Positions 26,401-39,207 of a stretch of 64,000 nucleotides of DNA are shown piece by piece. The stretch comes from Cladocopium goreaui (Eukaryota > Sar > Dinophyceae > Suessiales > Symbiodiniaceae). The number at the start of each line of letters is the position of its first letter. The stretch's first letter is position 1. The DNA lies in NCBI GenBank assembly GCA_947184155.2, contig CAMXCT020006579.1:1-64000 (forward strand), read 5' to 3'. The notes under the pieces are model-generated. The model saw only the letters and a list, made by a program, of their open reading frames with translations, was not told the DNA's origin and made no database searches. The translations under genes were made by a program, and so were the position numbers.

Positions 26401-27215
26401 GTGTCTCCACCTCCCTGAGCAGTTCAGCAGTCTGCGTTTCGCACCAGTCCTGGGAGCTGACGATCAGTCGCCTGTCGTGTTTTCCCTAGCAGTCTATTCA
26501 TATTTTTTACCTCACACACGCACTTATATATACATATACATACAATATATACATACTGTACATATGCATACATATATACCTTCAAGAACTTCTGCGAATG
26601 CCCCCCACTTTGAGTGTCCTTGTACTTCTTGTAGGCCTCCTCTTGTTTCACGCCATCTGCTTCTACCTTTTCCTTTAGGCCCTTGATCAGCTCGATGGCC
26701 TTCAACAAGTTTGCAAGTTCTGGTAGCACAGGGAGAACAACAAAACCCCTGTGGACCCAAGGAAGTCAGGAGCCGAACTGAAATCAAAACATGGAACTTA
26801 ACTGATTTGCACTTGCACTCTGATTAGCCCCTGCCCCACCTCAAAGAAGCAGTATTGCCGCGTTGCCTAATTATCCTAATTGAACCACCAATCACAATCA
26901 CAACTCTTGCCGGTGCAGCGCTCGTCCGGGGCCTTGTTCAGGGGACTTCCGATCGCATTACCAAGCACCTCACTTACGGCATGCATGGATGAAGCACCCT
27001 CTCAGCATATACGTCCCTGATGAAGGTCAAGTCTCAAACCACATATAAATAAATATAAGCACAAAACAAAAGCATAATATATTTTTGATGGTCAGTATTT
27101 AATGAAACTCATAAGGATCATCCTCCTTCTTCTGCGCTTTCAACCAATTTTCGAAAGAGCCACCAGTTTGGCACCAAGTGACCTGGCACCCCAGGAGCGC
27201 CAGCAAGAGGCGCAT
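17404..27215 (-). CDS. dinoflagellate coiled-coil protein, possibly secreted (many exons)
   Basis: A possible start at 27215 gives a signal-like MRLLLALLGCQVTWCQTGGS (27126-27215). Recognised exons: 26619-26719 (IELIKGLKEKVEADG), 26379-26450 (DWCETQTAELLREVETQKK), 26118-26183, 25693-25743, 25488-25550 (FKASEVSLMDTISTLDKAAE), 24621-24670, 24003-24084 (LLDLLQKMSKEAEKHLAEL), 23366-23469, 22593-22663, 21971-22078 (VVVKLLGRLAKQQQSPVLAQ), 21599-21655 (GDPLASVRKMVQDLILKMQ), 21335-21397 (REASEEAYCKTETSRSE), 20958-20986, 20845-20883, 20518-20685 (DYEKSKLDLQKGLEGIQAAL), 20112-20150, 18909-18999 (STGAGAGIIQLLQKL), 18551-18648, 18167-18217, 17954-18012, 17782-17864 (EEIMRRRDQEIA), 17404-17510 (GLKEALAVLEGEAL, stop). 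The order matches a family frequent in dinoflagellate gene sets (KVKGLI...EAYC...YY...GLKEAL pattern), known to me without a function. Several donors are GA or GC. Some small exons are surely missed and a few edges are guesses. Confidence 0.75.
19440..19810. repeat. AT/CA-rich simple sequence in an intron
   Basis: The stretch is made of TATA, CACA and ATGT runs inside an intron of the coiled-coil gene. No coding signal is present. Confidence 0.85.
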
Positions 27216-28200
27216 CGCTACATTGACTGAGCCAGAAAGGCTGCGCCAGAAATAGCTTGCTTCGGCAACAGAAGGGCTGATTTATGAGCAGAATGATCAG
27301 AATGTTCTCTTGAAGATGTCACACCTGACGAACAGTGCCCACATGCGCGCAACCACTTTGCAGAGGGAGGGATGTCACAAAATCCATCAAAATGAAGTCA
27401 AACGCCACAGCTATCCATAGCTCACAATGCTCACCATGTCCCTTGCCTCTGGGGTAGTACCAAAGCCTGGGCCTCTGGGATCGAGGACAGGCCCAATGCT
27501 GTGGATTATGGATGGACTCAACTGGACTCAATTTGGCGGTGCACCTCCCTCTGTTTGGGAAGCCATGCGTCCTGAAACGGCGAAACGTGGCTTGTGGAAA
27601 ATTGATGTCCCAAGCACCCCACATGATGCCAAACCATCAAAACCTAACACATGTATTATACAAATGTGCCAGGCAACAGGAAGAAGGTTCTTAAACTCTG
27701 AAACCAAGTGTCGAAGCTGCATGTCACAGCGATCACACCGCAAAGAATCCAACCACCGGCCCTCATGATGCACCCGATGCTGATGTCAAAGAACAACTGA
27801 GAGGCTGTGAAGAACAAAACAGCTCACATGCCATGAAGGGGTTCACTAGAAGCCTAATCGGGACCTCCTGTGAAATTTGTGATAGTTCGAGATGTTGCAA
27901 GCTTTTGTTGCGGCTTATGATGCCAAACCAAATCTTAAGCTGATGCCCACTGATACAGCACTGAATTGAGAAGAGTGATGGCAGTGATGGTCTGGTCTTT
28001 GGCGTGTTGCATGCAAGCTGTGCCAAAGTGGGCTGCGCGAAGGTTAGTCAAGAGAACCCATCCATCCCACCACTTGGAAGCTCAAACAACTTACAAATAT
28101 AAACAAATCGAGCGAGCGAATGAACAGATAGGTTCACTCTAAACCGGGGCTGTCAGAAAATATGCTTGCTGCAGTTTGGTTTAAACTTTAAACATCTGAC
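27216..28200. other. upstream region, no clear gene
   Basis: Open stretches occur on both strands near 27,320-27,770, but neither has a family motif or clean splice edges. This would be promoter and 5' leader of the coiled-coil gene. No TATA box is expected in dinoflagellates, and none is called. Confidence 0.4.
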
Positions 28201-28711
28201 TTTGTGGCCTACCATTTTACGCCACAGCGCTTGCATCTGACAGCAGCTTCTTCATGTCCTACATGTGCGATCACCTGCAATGCCTTGGCTTGCGGCCTGG
28301 GGGAAAAAAGGCAACACTGTTGAAACCCAAAACAAATACAATATCCCTGCAAATCAATGAATGTAGACAATAGAAACACTTAGCAAACCAAGCCCCTTTG
28401 CGAGGCCAATTGGACAGTGTTCTAAATTTAAGGGCCTCTGTGAACATAGCGGCAAGGGTCATGTCTAAAGTTGGAGCACGCGGAGAACTCCAAATCAAAA
28501 ACATCCAGTCCTCCGCCAAGAGATCCACCAACTCTGAGTTCTTCCCATCGGCTGATGATAAACAATCCATATGGTCAGCTTCCACCTCATTTCGCACCAT
28601 TTTGCGCCCTGCCACTTCCAAAGAACTTGGTTCATTTATTTTCATCTGAGTTCTGATATGCATCAAATATTCTTTTAAACAAAATGGCCTTAGAGATCCA
28701 CCACTTTCAGC

Positions 28712-28773
28712 TCAAAGCTCGAAGATGTGAGGCTTCGCCAGCCTCTCAGAAGCCGTGGCACAGTCTTCCAGGG
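28712..28773 (-). CDS. possible terminal exon, unknown
   Basis: After a TTTTGCAG acceptor the minus strand reads LEDCATASERLAKPHIFEL and stops. The phase count is consistent. A nearby minus reading at 28222-28262 (DMKKLLSDASAVA) could be an exon of the same gene. Confidence 0.4.
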
Positions 28774-30673
28774 CTGCAAAACGCAAGTCTTGTGTTTGTG
28801 CATGTAACATCACACACACGCATATGTATATGTATATATATAATTATATAATCCCCCTTGCAATTCGGCCTCCGACCCTGACCCCTGAATCTTTAAGGGA
28901 CCACTGGTAGCCTCTTAAAGAATGCGAACCAGGGCAAATTTCAGCCTTAAAGAATCTAACCCCAATGAACCAAGATTGCAACACAGTAGCCAGGTATGTC
29001 CCGTTAAAAAATTGGAGACCGTCAATAACACACCAAGGGGTGCCCCTTTAAAGAATTGGATACCCAAGTTGAAGTCAAGCATGAAATGTTCTGAATATTT
29101 TTAAGATTTTATGGATACATATCATGTACATTCATGTACATGTTAAAGAGATATGTGGATGTGGATGATATATGAATATATATATATGGTGCAGTTCCTA
29201 GAATCTTCCAAGGAAGGCCTCTTAAAGAATAGGAGACCGTCAAACAACAGGATTTCCTTAAAAAATAGAACTGTTTTTTTTTTGCCGGCCAGGTATGTCC
29301 CTTAAAAAATACAGTTTTTTAAGGACATCATGTCCTGAACTTTTTAAGGAAAATTCCCAGGAGGATATTATATATACATATTACATAATAATCCCCACCC
29401 CAAAAAAAGCTGAGCTTTGCCTACTGAGTCAGTCATTGCAAGTCACAGGAATTAGCGTCTTCGTTGAAACCGCCGCATGGCACGCAACTAATTGGTTGTT
29501 TCAAAAATGGCAAGAATAGCTCTACCATCTTGAGCGCAGCATCCAATGCATGAACAACTTGAAGCATTCTACAATCATCCAATACCACATTATACTGTTA
29601 TAACGTTGGCAGCACCATGAAATGCACAACAGGCCACTCAACCCCCAAATAAATTCCACAAATCCAACTGCAAAACAGTAGGGTGCCTCGTATAGATTTG
29701 GCAAAGTCATTGCAGCGTTTCAATCCAAACCGTAGGCCATGCGTCTACATTAGCAAAAACAAATCTAAGTCAAACATGGGTAATTACATGTGTACATTGT
29801 GTACATACACATGTTCACGGATATACTATGTACATATTTTCACAAATATTTATTTCTATAAACAATAAAATAAATCATATAAATCTATACAGGGATATAC
29901 AGGGCAATGTAATGCCCGAGCGGAACACAATACGTGTTTCAATTTGTGATACCGCAAGGGCGTTGGACCGTTGGGTCGTGTCGGATTTGGTACAAAGACT
30001 GCCGAGCCTTCCATCTTGGTGGCAGTCTCTCCCTTTTCTTTTTCCTTCAGCTGGTCACAGCTGGTCACAGCTGGTCAGCTGAAACACCGATGGTGTGACT
30101 GTTGGAGCCAGTTTTTCGGATGTCACTCCTGTGAGCATGCAAAAGCGACAATGGGCGCTGCAACCGCTGCCTTAGCAAGACAAGCCGCACAAGAAATGCC
30201 TTAGCCCATCTTAGCCCGCTGGACTACACGCATACTACCAATTGGTACTGATTGGTACCAATGAGTACTGATGGGTACTGATTGGTACTGATCAGTACCA
30301 CATAGCATGTCAATCCATTTCTTGCAAGACCCCAACGTCAAGCCTTGACCAAGCTCTGGACGTCTCCGCTCACGACAACGTCCAACTCACTGCTACCACC
30401 TGCCCAAGGTGTGGAAGCCACTGTCCAACTTGCAACTGCTCCAGTGGGTCGGGGGGTTACAAAACACCATACCTTTTGTTTTAAGTGCCTACAGTCTATA
30501 GCTGGTTCTTGGATTGATTTATAATCTTAGAATCTTAAATAACTATAAATAACTTAAATATGTTGAAATACGTTCATCAATGCACATCAACATAAATTAA
30601 CATACCCCAACTATATCAACCCAAAGCAAAGGTGAGTGTATATTCATGTATATTCATGTATATTCTACATGAA
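28774..30673. other. no gene supported; repeated TTAAAGAAT motif
   Basis: Between 28,905 and 29,355 the word TTAAA(G/A)AAT recurs about nine times on either strand, spaced 30-70 bases. A TTGGTACTGA-type tandem repeat lies at 30,236-30,300. Short open frames have no coding features. Confidence 0.5.
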
Positions 30674-30819
30674 GGGACCCACAGTTAGAATATGAAAAAA
30701 TAAGTGAACGCAAATAGAATATGCTAATTTTGTACGCCGCGGCGTATTCTAACTGCACTTGCAGTTAGAATATGTCAACAATGATATGTTGTTTGCAGTA
30801 CTACCGTCCCTTACTGCTG

Positions 30820-33800
30820 GGTCCCTTACTCCATAACACTGTACCTGTTTCTTTCAGCATGTTTTAAAACAGGACAGGATCCATGCAAGAACAACCATTG
30901 TGAAAATTGCATTGTGCAAGTTGTTTGCTGGTATTCTGTGTGGTTGTCGGGTGCTGCTGGTGTTGGTGGTGGTGGTGCTGGTGGTGAAGTGAGTGGTGAA
31001 AACCGTCCAAACATATCCATATTCTAATTGCACTTTTCATCACCAGAATTCACAAAGAGTTCAAACAAGTTTTACCCTACCAACCAACCTCGGGAAAGCC
31101 TTGGCCAACATAATCCACTGTACCTGTTTCTTTCAGCATGTTTTAAAACAGGACAGGATCCATGCAAGAACAAACATGGGGAAAATTGCATTGTGCAAGT
31201 TGTTTGCTAGTATTCTGTGTGGTTGTCGGGTGCTGCTGGTGTTGGTGGTGAAGTGAGTGAAGAAACCATCCAATTATGTCTATATTCTAACTGCACTTTT
31301 TTCCACCAGATTTAACAAAGAGTTCAAACAAGTTTTACCGTACCAACCAACCTTGGGAAAGCCTTGGCCAACATAATCGACTGTACCTGTTTCTTTCAGC
31401 ATGTTGTAAAACAAAACAGAACCCATGCAAGAACAAACATGGGGAAAAAATCATTGCACAAGTTGTTGTTGGTATTCTGTGTGGTTGTGTGGTTGCGTGG
31501 TGCTGCTGGTGCTGCTGGTGCTGCTGGTGGTGGTGGTGCTGATGGTGAAGTGAGTGGTAAAACCATCCAAACATATCCATATTCTTATTGCACTTTTCAT
31601 CACCAGAATTCACAAAGAGTTCAAACAAGTTTTACCCTACCAACCAACCTCGGGAAAGCCTTGGCCAACATAACCCACTGTACCTGTTTCTTTCAGCATG
31701 TTTTAAAACAGGACAGGATCCATGCAAGAACAAATATGGGGAAAATTGCATTGTGCAAGTTGTTTGCTGGTATTCTGTGTGGTTGTCGGGTGCTGCTGGT
31801 GTTGGTGGTGAAGTGAGTGAAGAAACCATCCAATTATGTCTATATTCTAACTGCACTTTTTTCCACCAGATTTAACAAAGAGTTCAAACAAGTTTTACCG
31901 TACCAACCAACCTTGGGAAAGCCTTGGCCAACATAATCGACTGTACCTGTTTCTTTCAGCATGTTGTAAACCAGAACAGAACCCATGCAAGAACAAACAT
32001 GGGGAAAACATCATTGCACAAGTTGTTGTCGGTATTCTGTGTGGTTGCGTGGTGCTGCTGGTGCTGCTGGTGGTGGTGGTGCTGATGGTGAAGTGAGTGA
32101 TGACAACAGTCCAAACATATCCATATTCTAATTGCACTTTTCATCACCAGAATTCACAAAGAGTTCAAACAAGTTTTACCCTACCAACCAACCTCGGGAA
32201 AGCCTTGGCCAACATAATCCCTTGTACCTGTTTCTTTCAGCATGTTTTAAAACAGGACAGGATCCATGCAAGAACAAACATGGGGAAAATTGCATTGTGC
32301 AAGTTGTTTGCTGGTATTCTGTGTGGTTGTCGGGTGCTGCTGGTGTTGGTGGTGAAGTGAGTGAAGAAACCATCCAATTATGTCTATATTCTAACTGCAC
32401 TTTTTTCCACCAGATTTAACAAAGAGTTCAAACAAGTTTTACCGTACCAACCAACCTTGGGAAAGCCTTGGCCAACATAATCCACCGTACTTGTTTCTTT
32501 CAGCATGTTGTAAACCAGAACAGAACCCATGCAAGAACAAACACGGGGAAACAAATCATTGCACAAGTTGTTGTTGGTATTCTGTGTGGTTGCGTGGTGC
32601 TGCTGGTGCTGCTGGTGGTGGTGGTGCTGATGGTGAAGTGAGTGGTGACAACCGTCCAAACATATCCATATTCTTATTGCACTTTTCATCACCAGAATTC
32701 ACAAAGAGTTCAAACAAGTTTTACCCTACCAACCAACCTCGGGAAAGCCTTGGCCAACATAATCCACTGTACCTGTTTCTTTCAGCATGTTTTAAAACAG
32801 GACAGGATCCATGCAAGAACAAACATGGGGAAAATTGCATTGTGCAAGTTGTTTGCTGGTATTCTGTGTGGTTGTCGGGTGCTGCTGGTGTTGGTGGTGA
32901 AGTGAGTGAAGAAACCATCCAATTATGTCTATATTCTAACTGCACTTTTTTCCACCAGATTTAACAAAGAGTTCAAACAAGTTTTACCCTACCAACCAAC
33001 CTCGGGAAAGCCTTGGCCAACATAATCGACCGTACTTGTTTCTTTCAGCATGTTGTAAAACAGAACAGAACCCATGCAAGAACAAACACGGGGAAAAAAA
33101 ACATTGCACAAGTTGTTGTTGGTATTCTGTGTGGTTGCGTGGTGCTGCTGGTGCTGCTGGTGGTGGTGGTGCTGATGGTGAAGTGAGTGGTGAAAACCGT
33201 CCAAACATATCCATATTCTAATTGCACTTTTCATCACCAGAATTCACAAAGAGTTCAAACAAGTTTTACCCTACCAACCAACCTCGGGAAAGCCTTGGCC
33301 AACATAACCCACTGTACCTGTTTCTTTCAGCATGTTTTAAAACAGGACGGGATCCATGCAAGAACAAACATGGGGAAAATTGCATTGTGCAAGTTGTTGT
33401 TGGTATTCTGTGTGGTTGCGTGGTGCTGCTGGTGCTGCTGGTGGTGGCGGTGCTGATGGTGAAGTGAGTGGTGAAAACCGTCCAAACATATCCATATTCT
33501 AATTGCACTTTTCATCACCAGAATTCACAAAGAGTTCAAACAAGTTTTACCGTACCAACCTCGGGAAAGCCTTGGCCAACATAATCGACTGTACCTGTTT
33601 CTTTCAGCATGTTGTAAAAAGAACCATGGTCTAAACAGAAAACCCATGCCTGGCCAACATAATCGAACCTGTTTTCTTTCAATGTTGTAAAACAAAAACA
33701 GAACCCATGAGAACAAACATGAAAAAAATCATTGCAGAACTTGTTGTTGGTATTCTGTGTGGTTGCGGTGGTGCTGCTGGTGCGCTGGTGCTGCTGGTGG

Positions 33801-36800
33801 TGGTGGTTCTGATGGTGAAGTGAGTGGTGACAACCGTCCAAACATATCCATATTCTAATTGCACTTTTCATCACAGATGCACAAAGAGTTCAAACAAGTT
33901 TTTTACCCTACCTAAACCAAACCTCGGGAAAGCCTTGGCCAACATAAACCTCCACTGTACCTGTTTTTCTTTTCAGCATGTTTTAAAACAACAGGATCCA
34001 TGCAAGAACAACCATTGTGAAAATTGCATTGTGCAAGTTGTTTGCTGTATTCTGTGTGGTTGTCGGGTGCTTCTGGGGTTGGTGGTGAAGTGAGTGAAGA
34101 AACCATCCAATTATGTGTCTATATTCTAACTGCACTTTTTTCCACCAGATTTAACAAAGAGTTCAAACAAGTTTTTACCGTACCAACCAACCTTGGAAAG
34201 CCTTGGCAACATTTAATCCACCGTACTTGTTTTTCTTCATTCTTTTGTAACCAGAACAGAACCCATGCAAGAACAAACATGGGGAAAATGCATTGTGCAA
34301 CGTTGTTGTTGGTATTCTTGTGTGGTGCGGGCGCTGCCTGGTGCTGCTGGTGCTGCTGGTGGTGGTGGTGCTGATGGTGGAAGTGAGTGGTGAAACCGTC
34401 CAAACATATCCATATTCTAATTGCCTTTTCATCACCAGGAATTCACAAAGAGTTCAAACAAGTTTTTACCCTACCAACCAACCTCGGGAAAGCCTTGGCC
34501 AACATAATCCACTGTACCTGTTTCTTTCAGCATGTTTAAAACAGGACAGGATCCATGCAAGAACAAACATGGGGAAAATTGCATTGTGCAGTTGTTTGCT
34601 GGTATTCTGTGTGGTTGTCGGGTTCTGCTGTGGTTTGGTTGGTGAAGTGAGTGAAGAACCATCCAATTATGTCTATATTCCTAACTGCAATTTTTTCCAC
34701 CAGCTTTAAACAAAGAGTTCAAACAAGTTTTACCGTACCAACCAACCTTGGGGGAAGCCTGGCCAACATCCACCTCCTGTTTCTTTCAGCATGTTGTAAA
34801 CAGAACAGAAACCCATGCAAGAACAAACACGGGGGAAAAAAATCATTGCACAAGTTGTTGTTGGTATTCTGTGTGGTTGCGTGGTGCTGCTGGTGCTGCT
34901 GGTGGTGGTGGTTGCTGATGGGAAAGTGAGTGGTGAAAACCGTCCAAACATATCCATATCTAATTGCACTTTTCATCACCAGAATGCACAAAGAGTTCAA
35001 ACAATTTTACCCTACCAACCAACCTCGGGAAAGCCTTGGCCAACATAATCCACTGTACCTGTTTCTTTCAGCATGTTTTAAACAGGACAGGATCCATGCA
35101 GAACAAACATGGGGAAAAAATGCAGAAGTTGTTGTTGGTATTCTGTGGGGTTGCGTGGTGCTGCTGGTGGTTGGTGGTTGGTGGTGTTGGTGGTGCTGGT
35201 GGTGAAGCGAATGGTGAAACCATCCAACATATCCATATTCTAATGCACTTTTCATCACCAGAATTCACAAAGAGTTCAAACAAGTTTACCCTACCAACCA
35301 ACCTCGGGAAAGCCTTAGCCAACATAACCCACTGTATGCGTTTTCCTGTCAGCATGTGGTATTCTGTGTGGTTGCCGGGTTGATGCTGGTGTTGGTGTGA
35401 AGTGAGTGAAGAAACCATCCGAACATATCTATATTCTAACTGCACTTTTTTTACACCAGATTTAACAAAGAGTTCAAACAAGTTTTACCGTACCAACCAA
35501 CCTTGGGAAAGCCTTGGCCAACATAATCGACTGTACCTGTTTCTTTCAGCATGTTGTAAGCAAAACAGAACCCATGCAAGAACAAACATGGGGAAAAAAT
35601 CATTGCACAAGTTGTTGTTGGTATTCTGTGTGGTTGCGTGGTGCTGCTGGTGCTGCTGGTGCTGCTGGTGGTGGTGGTGCTGATGGTGAAGTGAGTGGTA
35701 AAACCATCCAAACATATCCATATTCTTATTGCACTTTTCATCACCAGAATTCACAAAGAGTTCAAACAAGTTTTACCCTACCAACCAACCTCGGGAAAGC
35801 CTTGGCCAACATAACCCACTGTACCTGTTTCCTTTCGGCATGTTTGAAAACAGGACAGGATCCATGCAAAAACAAACATGGGGAAAATTGCATTGTGCAA
35901 GTTGTTTGCTGGTATTCTGTGTGGTTGCCGGGTGCTGCTGGTGTTGGTGGTGAAGTGAGTGAAGAAACCATCCAATTATATATGTCTATATTCTAACTGC
36001 ACTTTTTTCCACCAGATTTAACAAAGAGTTCAAACAAGTTTTACCGTACCAACCAACCTTGGAAAAGCCTTGGCCAACATAATCGACTGTACCTGTTTCT
36101 TTCAGCATGTTTGTAAACCAGAACAGAACCCATGCAAGAACAAACATGGGGAAAAAAACATTGCAGAAGTTGTTGTTGGTATTCTGTGTGGTTGCGTGGT
36201 GCTGCTGGTGTTGGTGGTGCTGGTGGTAAAGTTAGTGGTAAAACCATCCAAACATATCCATATTTTAATTGCACTTTTTATCACCAGAATTCACAAAGAG
36301 TATAAATAAGTTTTACCCTACCAACCAACCTCGGGAAAGCCTTAGCCAACATAACCCACTGTATGCGTTTCTGTCAGCATGTGGTATTCTGTGTGGTTGC
36401 CGGGTGCTGCTGGTGTTGGTGGTGAAGTGAGTGAAGAAACCATCCGAACATATCTATATTCTCACTGCACTTTTTTACACCAGATTTAACAAAGAGTTCA
36501 AACAAGTTTTACCGTACCAACCAACCTTGGGAAAGCCTTGGCCAACATAATCCACCGTACCTGTTTCTTTCAGCATGTTTGTAAACCAGAACAGAACCCA
36601 TGCAAGAACAAACATGGGGAAAAAAACATTGCAGAAGTTGTTGTTGGTATTCTGTGTGGTTGCGTGGTGCTGCTGGTGTTGGTGGTGCTGGTGGTGTTGG
36701 TGGTGCTGGTGGTAAAGTTAGTGGTAAAACCATCCAAACATATCCATATTTTAATTGCACTTTTTATCACCAGAATTCACAAAGAGTATAAATAAGTTTT

Positions 36801-38560
36801 ACCCTACCAACCAACCTCGGGAAAGCCTTAGCCAACATAACCCACTGTATGCGTTTCTGTCAGCATGTGGTATTCTGTGTGGTTGCCGGGTGCTGCTGGT
36901 GTTGGTGGTGAAGTGAGTGAAGAAACCATCCGAACATATCTATATTCTCACTGCACTTTTTTACACCAGATTTAACAAAGAGTTCAAACAAGTTTTACCG
37001 TACCAACCAACCTTGGGAAAGCCTTGGCCAACATAATCCACCGTACCTGTTTCTTTCAGCATGTTGTAAAACAAAACAGAACCCATGCAAGAACAAACAT
37101 GAGAAAAAATCATTGCAGAACTTGTTGTTGGTATTCTGTGTGGTTGCGTGGTGCTGCTGGTGCTGCTGGTGGTGGTGGTGCTGATGGTGAAGTGAGTGGT
37201 GACAACCGTCCAAACATATCCATATTCTAATTGCACTTTTCATCACCAGAATGCACAAAGAGTTCAAACAAGTTTTACCCTACCAACCAACCTCGGGAAA
37301 ACCTTGGCCAACATAATCCACCGTACCTGTTTCTTCCAGCATGTATGTAAACCAGAACAGGATCCATGCAAGAACAAACATGGGGAAAATTGCATTGTGC
37401 AAGTTGTTTGCTGGTATTCTGTTTGGTTGCCGGGTGCTGCTGGTGTTGGTGGTGAAGTGAGTGAAGAAACCATCCGAACATATCTATATTCTAACTGCAC
37501 TTTTTTACACCAGATTTAACAAAGAGTTCAAACAAGTTTTACCGTACCAACCAACCTTGGGAAAGCCTTGGCCAACATAATCGACTGTACCTGTTTCTTT
37601 CAGCATGTTGTAAACCAGAACAGAACCCATGCAAGAACAAACATGGGGAAAAAATCATTGCAGAAGTTGTTGTTGGTATTCTGTGTGGTTGCGTGGTGCT
37701 GCTGGTGTTGGTGGTGTTGGTGGTGCTGGTGGTGAAGCGAATGGTGAAACCATCCAAACATATCCATATTCTGATTGCGCTTTTCATCACCAGAATTCAC
37801 AAAGAGTTCAAACAAGTTTTACCCTACCAGCCAACCCCGGGAAAGCCTTAGCCAACATAACCCACTAAATGCGTTTCTTTCAGCATGTTTTAAAACAGGA
37901 CAAGATCCATGCAAGAACAAACATGGGGAAAATTGCATTGTGCAAGTTGTTTGCTGGTATTCTGTGTGGTTGCCGGGTGCTGCTGGTGTTGGTGGTGAAG
38001 TGAGTGAAGAAACCATCCAAACATATCTATATTCTAATTGCACTTTTCATCACCAGAATTCACAAAGAGTTCAAACAAGTTTTACCCTACCAACCAACCT
38101 CGGGAAAGCCTTAGCCAACATAACCCACTGTACCTGTTTCTTTCAGCATGTTTTAAAACAGGACAGAATCCATGCAAGAACAAACATGGGGAAAATTGCA
38201 TTGTGCAAGTTGTTTGCTGGTATTCTGTGTGGTTGCGTGGTGCTGCTGGTGTTGGTGGTGAAGTGAGTGAAGAAACCATCCAAACATATCTATATTCTAA
38301 CTGCACTTTTTTCCACCAGATTGAACAAAGAGTTCAATCAAGTTTTACCGTACACTGTACGTGTTTCTGTCAGCCTGCTGGAAAACAGGACAGGATCCAT
38401 GCAAGAACAAATATGGTCAAAACTGCATTGCGCAAGTTGTTTGCTGGTATTCTGTGTGGTTGCTTGGTGCTGCTGGTGTTGCTCATTGGTGGTCAAGTGA
38501 ATGCTGGAAAGAAACCATCCAATCATATCCAACCATATTTTAGCTGCACTGTGGAACAAG
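30820..38560. repeat. about 29 tandem units of about 275 bp, two alternating subtypes
   Basis: Each unit carries the words CTGTACCTGTTTCTTTCAG, CCATGCAAGAACAAACATGG and GGTATTCTGTGTGGTTG, then a (GCTGCTGGT)n tract, GTGAAGTGAGTG and TATTCTAACTGCAC. Subtype A (AAAATTGCATTGTGCAAG) and subtype B (AAATCATTGCACAAG) tend to alternate, giving a dimer of about 550 bp. Two frames are open across most units. One gives a Cys-rich peptide with DPCKNKHGENC and CWYSVWL. Whether any unit is expressed cannot be told. Confidence 0.9.
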
Positions 38561-39183
38561 CAAGATTCAGAAAAAAAAAAGCCCTGTACCGTACCTTCTG
38601 GTCTCTCTCTCTCTCTCTCTCAACCATATTTTAACCGCGCATCTTCACAACCAGAATTCACAAAAAGACAAGCAAGTTCGTACCGTGGAAACTTTGGCCA
38701 CTATAATCTACTATACTTGTTGGCGTCAAGTTGATAGATTTCAGTATCTGTTTCAGCAGCCAGAACAGAATCCATACAAGAAGGAAACATTGTGAAAACC
38801 ACATTGCGTTACGCAAATTGGTTGCTGGTATTCTGCGTGGTGCTGCTGGTGCTGCGCATTCTTCGCCACAAGCACCCAGGAAGAGAGCAAACAGTCTGTA
38901 CGGTTCCAACCAACAACTTTACGGGAAAAAAATGACGACAAAATTTGTGTTCGAAAAGCATTGTTTCCATAGCAAAGCCACCAGATACGCATCTGTTTCA
39001 ACAGCTAATTATTATGTCATTTCCTTCGAAAACTCACAGAATATATAATCATATAATTCGCCATACATACTTACTATGTACTGTCATATTCTATCTGCAC
39101 CCCACATTTGGCATATTCTATCTGCAAATTTCTTCCGCGGCAATCTTGTTTCCGGCGAAAATTCACTTCGATAAATCCCCAAC
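38561..39183. repeat. degenerate tail of the 275-bp array
   Basis: Partial, diverged units continue (AGAACAGAATCCATACAAGAA, GGTGCTGCTGGTGCTG). Two CATATTCTATCTGC words then lead into the right terminal repeat. Confidence 0.7.
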
Positions 39184-39207
39184 TTTCATATTCTAACTGC
39201 CGGTCCC

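Larger units (their letters stand above)
30674..39207. mobile_element. large composite TIR element filled by tandem repeats
   Basis: The left end 30674-30697 starts GGGACCCACAGTTAGAATAT. The right end 39184-39207, reverse-complemented, starts GGGACCGGCAGTTAGAATAT; they match at 22 of 24 bases. Extra copies of the TTAGAATATG word and a CCGCGG site sit just inside both ends. The same word (as TATTCTAACTGCA) occurs once per unit in the array between. No transposase was found and no target duplication is clear, so element status is an inference from symmetry. Confidence 0.5.

Noticed and set aside
30993..38634. Many overlapping 60-200-codon frames on both strands
   Set aside because: All derive from one 275-bp tandem unit. 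Two or more frames are open per unit, so none is called a gene without expression or codon-constraint evidence.
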